Assembly (NCBI GenBank): GCA_003557125.1 | Contig: PWPN01000225.1 | Span: forward strand, 1-5,235 | Direction: 5' to 3' | Source: Phycisphaerae bacterium | GTDB taxonomy: Bacteria > Planctomycetota > Phycisphaerae > UBA1845 > PWPN01 | DNA length: 5,235 bases | Shown: positions 1-5,235 of the stretch, piece after piece | Position numbering within the stretch: the stretch's first letter is position 1 | Layout of the letters: every line of letters starts with the position of its first letter | Position numbers and translations under genes: made by a program | The notes under the pieces: generated by a model | What the model saw: only the letters and a program-made list of their open reading frames with translations | Told to the model about the DNA's origin: nothing | Databases searched by the model: none

Positions 1-8
1 AGGGTGGT

Positions 9-25
9 ACGGGCGTCTCGCCCGT
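9..25. repeat. Perfect GC-rich palindrome (7-bp arms, 3-nt loop)
   Basis: The arms ACGGGCG (9-15) and CGCCCGT (19-25) are exact reverse complements around a TCT loop. The palindrome lies about 60 nt past the stop codon of the sulfatase gene on the minus strand, where a transcript end would be expected. There is no T-run after it on the minus strand, so it is not a classical intrinsic terminator. It could act as an RNA-stabilising 3' hairpin, a factor-assisted terminator, or a copy of a short dispersed palindromic repeat. From memory, palindromes of the form ACGGGCGAGACGCCCGT recur in intergenic regions of some planctomycete and verrucomicrobial genomes, but this cannot be tested from one copy. 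Confidence 0.5.
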
Positions 26-42
26 TGAGTGCATAATCCCAC

Positions 43-64
43 CGGCCGTCACGGGGGGCGGCCG
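43..64. repeat. Weak inverted repeat downstream of the sulfatase gene
   Basis: CGGCCG at 43-48 and CGGCCG at 59-64 can pair as a 6-bp stem with a 10-nt loop. It starts 23 nt past the sulfatase stop codon in the direction of transcription. Each arm is itself palindromic, and the surroundings are very GC-rich, so chance is a real possibility. If real, it would be a second 3'-end hairpin before the stronger palindrome at 9-25. No T-run follows. Confidence 0.22.
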
Positions 65-86
65 CTACATTCGCTAAGGGTGACGC

Positions 87-1613
87 TTACGGTCGCGCGC
101 GGTTGGCCTCGAGTTGTGCACTCAGCTGCTCGATCAATTCACTGTGGGCAGGCTCCTCGGCCACATTGACGGTCTCGTCCGGGTCAACGTGGTGATCGTA
201 GAGCATCCGGGCGAAGAGCCGACCCTGTCCGTCGCGGTACTCCGTATAGCGGTACCGCTCGGTGCGGATGGTTTCCCCTCTCTGGAAACGACCCACGGCT
301 ATCTGCCTGTCCATTGCTTCCTCCTCGCCTCGCAGAAGCGGGACCAGGCTCGTCCCTTCGAGATGCTCGGGCAGGGGCAGGTCGGCCAATTCGCAAAGTG
401 TCGGATAGATGTCGATGAATTCGACCGGAGTCGGACAGGCGATCCCCTCGGGCATGCCCGGAGCGCGGATCAGCAGCGGTGCCCGCATCGACGTTTCGAA
501 GCAGGAATGCTTGCACCATAGACCGTGCTCGCCGAGCTGCCAGCCGTGATCGCCCCAGAGGACGACGATCGTGTCGTCCCCAAGGCCGAGGCGATCGAGC
601 TCGTCGAGCAACCTGCCCACCAAGGCGTCGACATAACTGACGCAAGCGTAGTACCCGTGAATGAGCCGATGCGCGGTTTCGTCGGTGAGCGGTCCCTGTT
701 GAGGGATGCCGGCGTACGCACGGAGTTCGCCCCAGCTGTGCAGAGCGGCGGGGGGGCAGTTTTCCGGTGGGCGATAGTTGTCCGGGAGCCGGATATCGGC
801 GGGGTCATAGAGATCCCAGTACCGTTTCGGGGCAAGGAACGGCAAGTGCGGCCGAATGAAACCGACAGCCAGGAAGAAGGGCTGCTTTTTGTCGGCGAGG
901 CGGCGCATGTCGGCGATCGCACGTTCGACCATCTTTCCGTCCGAGTACGCTTCGTCGGGCACGTCGGCCGACTCGTAGGCCGGCCCGCGGTGGCGGGCAT
1001 TGGGGCCGCGGGGTGCCAGCTCGCGATGACGTCGCTCGATTTCCAGGCTCTCGGGCAGTACATAGCAGTCGCAATAACGGTCCGGCATATTCGGTTGCGG
1101 TTCATCGGGCAGGTTGGGCCGCCACGGTTTCTCCGACCAGCCGTCCGCGTGGTCGTCGAGGTAATGGAGCACTTTGCCGAGCGAAACGGAATGGTATCCG
1201 TGCCGCGTGAAATGCGTATGGAGCGGGATCGCATCCGGCGTGTCGCGATCGGCCCGGGACTGCCAGTTTACGAAGCGATTGGGGCTCGGGCGGATGCTGG
1301 TCATGAGGCTCGCACGGGACGCGCCGCACACGGGGACCATGCAGTAGGCCCGGTCGAAGCGCGTGCCGCTGTCGGCCAAGGCATCCATCCGCGGCGTGAC
1401 CATGTGCGATCGGCCGTAACAGCCCAATTCCGGTCGAAGATCATCGACGGCGATGAACAGAACATTCGGACGTTTCGCGCGCGGGGCCACCTCTGTATCC
1501 GTGCGGATGTGTTCGGTTTCACCTCCCGGCAGCGGCGTAAAGGCACCGGCGAGCAGAACTGCGACCATACAGGCTGAAACGCGCCGACCGCACCCCATGC
1601 GTCCCGTTTTCAT
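87..1613 (-). CDS. Exported S1-family sulfatase, iduronate-2-sulfatase-like
   Basis: This is a predicted exported type I sulfatase (508 aa) that would hydrolyse sulfate esters, most likely on sulfated sugars or polysaccharides. Residues 1 to about 28 look like a signal peptide: a basic start (MKTGRMGCGRR), a hydrophobic core (ACMVAVLLAGAF), then mature protein. The alkaline phosphatase-like core opens with NVLFIAVDDLRPELGCYG, whose DD pair (57-58) is the usual metal ligand. C-G-A-S-R at 96-100 carries the Cys converted to formylglycine by FGE or anSME. GFIRPHLPF (about 252-260), WGDHGWQLGEHG (353-364, metal ligands D355/H356) and WCKHS (366-370) match the iduronate-2-sulfatase-like group in order and spacing. 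The length fits the family. The start at 1613 has GGAG 7 nt upstream and puts the signal peptide at the N-terminus; the frame stays open to an ATG at 1688, adding 25 unlikely residues. The true substrate cannot be read from sequence, and iduronate is only the name of the closest family type. The gene is 78 nt from the radical SAM gene and last in the run. Confidence 0.93.
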   Translation of the reverse strand: MKTGRMGCGRRVSACMVAVLLAGAFTPLPGGETEHIRTDTEVAPRAKRPNVLFIAVDDLRPELGCYGRSHMVTPRMDALADSGTRFDRAYCMVPVCGASRASLMTSIRPSPNRFVNWQSRADRDTPDAIPLHTHFTRHGYHSVSLGKVLHYLDDHADGWSEKPWRPNLPDEPQPNMPDRYCDCYVLPESLEIERRHRELAPRGPNARHRGPAYESADVPDEAYSDGKMVERAIADMRRLADKKQPFFLAVGFIRPHLPFLAPKRYWDLYDPADIRLPDNYRPPENCPPAALHSWGELRAYAGIPQQGPLTDETAHRLIHGYYACVSYVDALVGRLLDELDRLGLGDDTIVVLWGDHGWQLGEHGLWCKHSCFETSMRAPLLIRAPGMPEGIACPTPVEFIDIYPTLCELADLPLPEHLEGTSLVPLLRGEEEAMDRQIAVGRFQRGETIRTERYRYTEYRDGQGRLFARMLYDHHVDPDETVNVAEEPAHSELIEQLSAQLEANRARP

Positions 1614-1620
1614 CGAGGTT

Positions 1621-1624
1621 CTCC
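1621..1624 (-). promoter_or_regulatory. Ribosome binding site of the sulfatase gene
   Basis: The minus strand reads GGAG followed by 7 nt (AACCTCG) and then ATG at 1613. This decides the start in favour of 1613 over the upstream in-frame ATG at 1688, which lies only 4 nt from the preceding stop codon and lacks a comparable site. Confidence 0.6.
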
Positions 1625-1649
1625 GAATGTGCGTCGTCCCTGAGACATG

Positions 1650-1678
1650 ATGGTAGAGGAACCGGGATGCATGTTCAA
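1650..1678 (-). promoter_or_regulatory. Possible sigma70-like promoter for the sulfatase gene
   Basis: On the minus strand, TTGAAC (1678-1673) and TACCAT (1655-1650) are separated by exactly 17 nt, each matching 4 of 6 bases of the -35 and -10 consensus. The -10 box lies 36 nt upstream of the chosen ATG, inside the largest gap between genes in the window. Such a match can arise by chance, and planctomycete promoters often diverge from the E. coli consensus, so this is only a candidate for separate sulfatase transcription. Confidence 0.2.
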
Positions 1679-1691
1679 CGAGTCGCATGAG

Positions 1692-3257
1692 TCAGCCGTC
1701 GCACGGCGCATTTTCGCGAACGGCTACATCGGAAACTTCGGATATTTCCGGCTCAGGACGGGTGGACCGACAGGCCGAGGATGAAGAATCCGGGTCTTCT
1801 TTCTTCTTGCCGTTATTCGAATTTAACTTCGCGCGGTCCGCGGCTCGGCGTCTTTTTCGCATCTGCCTTTGGAACAGGTGGATGGCATAATCGTAGATGA
1901 AAACCGGCGCTCTGAGGCCGAGCCCCAGCAATTGGCCGAAGGTGACAAGCTGGCACGTATTCAGCGTCGATAACATATGAACAAGCTGCGACGGGTGATA
2001 GGTGAAACGGTTGCGTATCCTGTTGCGGATCTTGAGGAGCTTGCGTCGATCGAATTCGGTCGTGTACACGTAGCCGTTGTCGCTGATCCTGTAGCCCGGC
2101 ATCGCTTCGATTTCTTTACGCAAGGGCGTGTATCGGTCCACGCGCAGCCGGGAGAGGGAGATCGTGTGCACGCCCAGTTCCCTGGCGAAGTCGCCGATCG
2201 AAAGCATGTCCTCTTCCGTCTCGCCAATGTTGCCGTAGATGAAATAGCCGTGATAGAAGAAGGGGAATCCCCGCAGCACCTCGAAGGCATCGCGGATCTG
2301 TCGGGTCGTGAAACCTTTGTTCAGGCTTTTGAGTGTTTTGTCTTGTGCGGACTCGATTCCGAACAGGAGCATGCGAAAGCCGGCCTGGTACGCTTTTTCG
2401 AGCATTTTCGGGTGACGGGCGGCTTCGATCCGCGCGTTGGCGGCGAAGCGCTTCTTGATCCCGCGCTCGATGAGAAGATCGCAGATGCGTTCCACCCGGT
2501 CGGGAAGGACGAAGAAATTGTCGTCGGCCAAGAGGATCATTTCCGCAGGGCTCGATTCGATTTCGTCCACTACCGACTCGGGCGAACGGGCGACGTAATC
2601 ACGCTTCTGGCCAAGCGGGTTCATGCTGAATGAACAGAATTTGCAACGATAAGGGCATCCGCGCGAACTCAGGACCGTGTCGAATTGCATCGACATCAGC
2701 CGTACGCCACGCAACGTGGGATAGTATCGGCCTCGCCGCAATGTGCGGTCCGGCGGCTTGATCTCATCGATCGGCTGGAGCGGCCGGGGGGCGTTGTGGA
2801 CGATCCTTTCCCCGTCGCGATAGGACAGGCCGAGGATTTCCGACAACGGTTTGCCGTGCGCGATTTCCTGGACGGTCTGTTCACCTTCTCCTCGGACGAC
2901 CGCGGCGACATTCGGGCATTGTTCGAAGATGTCCTCAACGTTGTCCGTGGCTTCCCGCCCGCCCACGATAACGGGCGGGTCGTCGGGCAACTGGCGGATG
3001 TAGTCGCAGACCTTCTGGTATTGCGCCTTCCAGTAGATGCTGACGCAGACCAGGTCGACGGATGCGCGGATGAACTCCGCCATTTTCTCGGGCGCATGAA
3101 ACTGGCGTTCGTGTCGCAGGTCGATCAGGCTGATCTTCTCGACATGCCCCTGGAGGGCGGTCGCGATGTATTCCAAACCCGTCGGAGGCCACACGTTGAT
3201 GCCCGGTTCCTGATCTTTCGTATAAGGGTACAGGCAGAGTACGCGGCGATAACTCAT
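1692..3257 (-). CDS. Cobalamin-binding radical SAM enzyme (class B type)
   Basis: This is a predicted cytoplasmic radical SAM enzyme of 521 aa, of the B12-binding class that includes BchE, HpnP and HpnJ. Such enzymes bind a 4Fe-4S cluster, split S-adenosylmethionine, and often methylate or rearrange inert carbons. Residues about 1-135 form a Rossmann-like B12 domain: VLCLYPY, PPTGLEYIATAL (24-35), PPVIVGG (94-100) and the GEGE segment (123-126). The usual DxHxxG motif after the first strand is absent. The radical SAM domain follows, with C201, C205 and C208 in RGCPYRCKFCSF, then FGIES (299-303) and GNIGETEEDM (342-351). From about residue 464 the tail is basic, then Ser- and acid-rich, and probably disordered. 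The ATG at 3257 is preferred because AAAGG lies 10 nt upstream; an in-frame ATG at 3281 would add eight residues but has no ribosome binding site. The substrate is unknown. No domain ties it to the neighbouring sugar dehydrogenase or sulfatase, apart from same-strand proximity. Confidence 0.92.
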   Translation of the reverse strand: MSYRRVLCLYPYTKDQEPGINVWPPTGLEYIATALQGHVEKISLIDLRHERQFHAPEKMAEFIRASVDLVCVSIYWKAQYQKVCDYIRQLPDDPPVIVGGREATDNVEDIFEQCPNVAAVVRGEGEQTVQEIAHGKPLSEILGLSYRDGERIVHNAPRPLQPIDEIKPPDRTLRRGRYYPTLRGVRLMSMQFDTVLSSRGCPYRCKFCSFSMNPLGQKRDYVARSPESVVDEIESSPAEMILLADDNFFVLPDRVERICDLLIERGIKKRFAANARIEAARHPKMLEKAYQAGFRMLLFGIESAQDKTLKSLNKGFTTRQIRDAFEVLRGFPFFYHGYFIYGNIGETEEDMLSIGDFARELGVHTISLSRLRVDRYTPLRKEIEAMPGYRISDNGYVYTTEFDRRKLLKIRNRIRNRFTYHPSQLVHMLSTLNTCQLVTFGQLLGLGLRAPVFIYDYAIHLFQRQMRKRRRAADRAKLNSNNGKKKEDPDSSSSACRSTRPEPEISEVSDVAVRENAPCDG

Positions 3258-3267
3258 GGTCGTGGGG

Positions 3268-3272
3268 CCTTT
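3268..3272 (-). promoter_or_regulatory. Weak ribosome binding site of the radical SAM gene
   Basis: AAAGG on the minus strand lies 10 nt before the ATG at 3257. It is a modest site at a slightly long spacing. It still favours this start over the ATG at 3281, which is preceded by an AT-rich stretch (GTTTTTAAGCA) without any purine-rich site. Confidence 0.4.
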
Positions 3273-3312
3273 AGGATACATTGCTTAAAAACTGCAAGCG
3301 ATTCGTTCGACC

Positions 3313-4752
3313 CTACCTCTTCTCCGAGGGGTCGTCAATGGGTGAGATCTTTTGAAGCATCGCCTGTTCGTGTTCGACGAGCTTCCTTGCCAGCGTTTCG
3401 ATCCGGCTTCGAGAGAGGGGATCCTCAGCGGCGGCGCGGACAGCCGATGATAGCGGTGACGGGGCGTCCCTGATCTCCCGAGCGGTGATTTGGCCGGCAT
3501 AAAAGATCGGCACTTCAATCCACGACGCTTCCACCTGAGGCAGTTCTTCCTGATGGGAGAAGGTCGCCTTCAGAGGCGCCGTGGTCTCATTGCTTAGACC
3601 GAGCTTCAGTGGCATTGAAACATAATGCCACCGGGCGCCCATCGCTCGGGTATGAACCGCGAACTGGACGTTGTACGTTTTTCCCGGTTCGAGCGCATGA
3701 CTGTCCAAGGGATTGGGCGTATCGAGTGTGCGCGTGACGGAGACGTGCCACGCGCCGTCTTTCCATTGGCCGGTCGCACGCAGGCTGCCGCGACTTCCTT
3801 GCGGCTCATGCAGCAGTCGTCGGGGAATCGTATCGCCTTCCTGCCATTCATGGTCGGTATCGAATGGGACGGCGAACCTATCGGCAAGGTAATAGAAATC
3901 GTTCTGATCGTACTTGCGGGCAAGCAGCCGATCCTTTCGCAAAGCATGAAAACCGACTTTGCGATGATCGAACATCCATTGCGGCTTTTCGTTTTCGGGG
4001 TCCCAGTTCGTGGAGTACATCCCTCGGCCGTCGGCGCTGTGGCGGTAATCCAGAACGTAGCCGTTGTCGGCATAGCCGAGGGGATTGCTGCGATGCGCGC
4101 GCCATTGCCAGGTGTCGATAAAACGGCCCTGACGGCGAAGTTCGGCCAACTCATCTTTCGAACGCACGTTCCGCCAAAGCGTCGTCTCGGGAGCAGCCGT
4201 GCGCGAGTCCGCGATGAACTTGCGTACATCCGAGACCTCGAGTACCTGGTCGAAGTAGGGGTGGTCGGCGACCTCGTCCGGCTTGATCTCGTCGGTTCGG
4301 CTGCGTACGCCTGGATGCGAAACGAGGAATCCACCGTAAATCTCGTAATCCTCGATATGGCCGACATCGATAGCCATGGAGATCCGGTCTTCGTATAGGC
4401 CATCCTCCTGCGGGCCGACCGGGGAGGAGCCGTAGCGCATCCATCGGCCGTCTTCGTAGACGAGATAGTCGTGGTACCAGCTTGGCTCATCCGTGTCGAA
4501 TTGGTAGCGGATCTGGATGTGCGTTTCGTTGTGGGCTGCACTGACTCGCAGTGTCTTGACAAGCTGGTCGCGGGGCGGGATGTACACATTTCTCGACCTA
4601 TCCAAGGCAATCGGCTGTGCGTACTCATCGCGTCGGAGCGAAACCGGCTCGGTCGTATCGGTGCCCGCATTTTTAAGCGATTCATCTGCCGCTACAGTTG
4701 CGATTGCAGCCAGCAGGCCAGCCAGAGGCAGGATGGAAATGGCCATTCTCAT
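3313..4752 (-). CDS. Exported EB_dh-type (ethylbenzene dehydrogenase-related) protein
   Basis: This is a predicted exported protein of 479 aa resembling the haem-binding gamma subunit domain of ethylbenzene dehydrogenase and dimethylsulfide dehydrogenase, a beta-sandwich related in fold to CBM9 sugar-binding domains. Residues 1 to about 22 are a signal peptide (MRMAISILPLAGLLAAIATVAA, mature start near DES). Recognisable family segments are EDRISMAIDV (121-130), WQWRAHRSNPLGYADNGYV (215-233), the GQWKDGAWHVSVTRTL strand pair (328-343), and YNVQFAVHT to HYVSMPLKLGL (360-386). M380 and K383 lie where an axial haem ligand might be sought, since EbdC uses Met and Lys; this assignment is tentative. 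The mature protein contains no cysteine and no CxxCH motif, so it is not a c-type cytochrome. The C-terminal ~70 residues become helical and charged, of unknown role. The start at 4752 has GGAGG 9 nt upstream. It lies 46 nt after the sugar dehydrogenase gene, supporting co-expression. It may carry haem b for electron transfer or simply bind sugar; the sequence cannot decide. Confidence 0.75.
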   Translation of the reverse strand: MRMAISILPLAGLLAAIATVAADESLKNAGTDTTEPVSLRRDEYAQPIALDRSRNVYIPPRDQLVKTLRVSAAHNETHIQIRYQFDTDEPSWYHDYLVYEDGRWMRYGSSPVGPQEDGLYEDRISMAIDVGHIEDYEIYGGFLVSHPGVRSRTDEIKPDEVADHPYFDQVLEVSDVRKFIADSRTAAPETTLWRNVRSKDELAELRRQGRFIDTWQWRAHRSNPLGYADNGYVLDYRHSADGRGMYSTNWDPENEKPQWMFDHRKVGFHALRKDRLLARKYDQNDFYYLADRFAVPFDTDHEWQEGDTIPRRLLHEPQGSRGSLRATGQWKDGAWHVSVTRTLDTPNPLDSHALEPGKTYNVQFAVHTRAMGARWHYVSMPLKLGLSNETTAPLKATFSHQEELPQVEASWIEVPIFYAGQITAREIRDAPSPLSSAVRAAAEDPLSRSRIETLARKLVEHEQAMLQKISPIDDPSEKR

Positions 4753-4761
4753 GATCGATCG

Positions 4762-4766
4762 CCTCC
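4762..4766 (-). promoter_or_regulatory. Strong ribosome binding site of the EB_dh-type gene
   Basis: The minus strand carries a full GGAGG 9 nt upstream of the ATG at 4752. A second ATG two codons further in (4746) would leave 15 nt, so the first is chosen. The site lies inside the 46-nt gap after the sugar dehydrogenase stop codon. Confidence 0.65.
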
Positions 4767-4798
4767 GTCGTGTTCCAGGGAATCGCGCGTTCCTGCGA

Positions 4799-5235
4799 TC
4801 ACTCCCTTTCGATCCGGATCAGTCGGCCGTCTTCCTCGTCGGTCAGTGCGTAAAGCTGGCCGTCGGGCCCCTGGGTAACGTCGCGGATGCGTTGGCCGAT
4901 AGACAGCCGTTCCTGCTCGCGGACGTCGCCGTCCTCGTCGAGCCCGATCCGCCGGATATCCTGAGCCGCCAGTCCGCCGCTGAACAGGCTTCCTCTCCAA
5001 TCGGGCCAGTGTTCCCCCGTGTAAAACGCCAGCCCCGACGGGGCATGGGCCGGTGTCCAGATCACCTTGGGAATGACCATCCCCTCGACGAAGTCCTGGC
5101 CGATAGGTAGCCCGGTGCGGTAATCCCGGCCCAGCGTCTGCAAAGGCCAACCGTAGTTACGGCCGACTTCGAGCAGGTTCAGTTCGTCGCCCCCGCGCGG
5201 CCCGTGTTCGGTGGCCCAGATCCGACCGGAACGCG
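4799..5235 (-). CDS. PQQ-dependent soluble sugar dehydrogenase, C-terminal part
   Basis: This is the C-terminal ~144 residues of a soluble, Asd/YliI-type quinoprotein sugar dehydrogenase (GSDH/sorbosone dehydrogenase family). These beta-propeller enzymes use pyrroloquinoline quinone and calcium to oxidise aldose sugars, normally outside the cytoplasm. The frame is open to the window edge, so the N-terminus, signal peptide and catalytic His are not visible. Visible family motifs run in the expected order: RIWATEHGPRGGDELNL, NYGWP, IWTPAHAPSGLAFYTG, WPDWRGSLFSGGL, RIRDVTQGPDGQLYALTD and the closing GRLIRIERE. The EHGPRGGDE segment is the conserved loop near the cofactor site. The stop codon is TGA at 4801-4799, and the family normally ends just after this last propeller strand, so the C-terminus is complete. 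The EB_dh-type gene begins 46 nt later on the same strand. The physiological sugar and electron acceptor are unknown; related enzymes are broad in substrate range. Confidence 0.92.
   Translation of the reverse strand, partial: RSGRIWATEHGPRGGDELNLLEVGRNYGWPLQTLGRDYRTGLPIGQDFVEGMVIPKVIWTPAHAPSGLAFYTGEHWPDWRGSLFSGGLAAQDIRRIGLDEDGDVREQERLSIGQRIRDVTQGPDGQLYALTDEEDGRLIRIERE

Noticed and set aside
525..1577. Long plus-strand open frame (350 codons) opposite the sulfatase gene
   Set aside because: It lies entirely antisense to a gene with clear sulfatase motifs. Its product shows no recognisable domain, and long antisense frames are common in GC-rich genes.
1614..1688. Longer N-terminus of the sulfatase starting at 1688
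   Set aside because: The added 25 residues would bury the signal peptide, and the start abuts the previous gene's stop codon without a good ribosome binding site.
2958..2979. Perfect 7-bp inverted repeat CCCGCCC / GGGCGGG with an 8-nt loop inside the radical SAM gene
   Set aside because: It is explained by GC-rich codons for the conserved PPVIVGG segment of the B12 domain, so a separate regulatory role is not needed.
3282..3312. Possible terminator between the EB_dh-type and radical SAM genes (T5 run with short TTGC/GCAA arms)
   Set aside because: The stem is only 4 bp, and the T-run lies inside the loop rather than after the stem.
2685..3473. Plus-strand open frame (262 codons) spanning the radical SAM/EB_dh junction
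   Set aside because: It overlaps two well-supported minus-strand genes, and its translation looks like a shadow of their codons, without domain or ribosome binding site support.
3625..4398. Plus-strand open frame (257 codons) opposite the EB_dh-type gene
   Set aside because: It is antisense to a gene with a signal peptide, a strong ribosome binding site and family motifs; the product resembles no known family.
4753..4760. GATCGATC palindrome between the ribosome binding site and start codon of the EB_dh-type gene
   Set aside because: It is a short tandem GATC with no wider dyad symmetry; it could be chance, and nothing points to an operator.
4517..5110. Plus-strand open frame (197 codons) across the sugar dehydrogenase/EB_dh junction
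   Set aside because: It is antisense to two motif-supported genes, and no family resemblance is visible.

Overview
The window looks like bacterial chromosome from a GC-rich, Gram-negative-type organism. All four protein genes lie on the minus strand, so transcription runs from base 5235 towards base 1. An exported iduronate-2-sulfatase-like enzyme, an exported Cys-free haem/sugar-binding-type protein and a PQQ-type sugar dehydrogenase suggest a planctomycete or related marine/freshwater polysaccharide degrader. That placement rests on family content and GC-rich codon use only; no phylogenetic marker is present.

Layout in transcription order: (1) 5235-4799, the C-terminal ~144 residues of a PQQ-dependent (Asd/YliI-type) soluble sugar dehydrogenase, whose 5' part is outside the window; (2) 4752-3313, a 479-residue exported protein with an ethylbenzene-dehydrogenase-type (EB_dh) haem-binding/CBM9-like beta-sandwich; (3) 3257-1692, a 521-residue cobalamin-binding radical SAM enzyme with a charged, Ser/Lys-rich tail; (4) 1613-87, a 508-residue S1-family sulfatase with a signal peptide and the C-G-A-S-R formylglycine motif. 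Bases 1-86 are non-coding and hold a perfect 7-bp GC-rich palindrome and a weaker hairpin.

The gaps are 46, 55 and 78 nt, so the genes could form one transcription unit. The 78-nt gap before the sulfatase holds a weak sigma70-like promoter candidate, so that gene may also be transcribed separately. The first two genes form the most convincing functional pair: both belong to extracytoplasmic families, and a sugar oxidase next to an EB_dh-type protein suggests a periplasmic sugar-oxidation or electron-transfer module. The radical SAM enzyme is cytoplasmic with unknown substrate, and its link to its neighbours is positional only. No RNA genes, CRISPR arrays, insertion sequences or attachment sites were seen.
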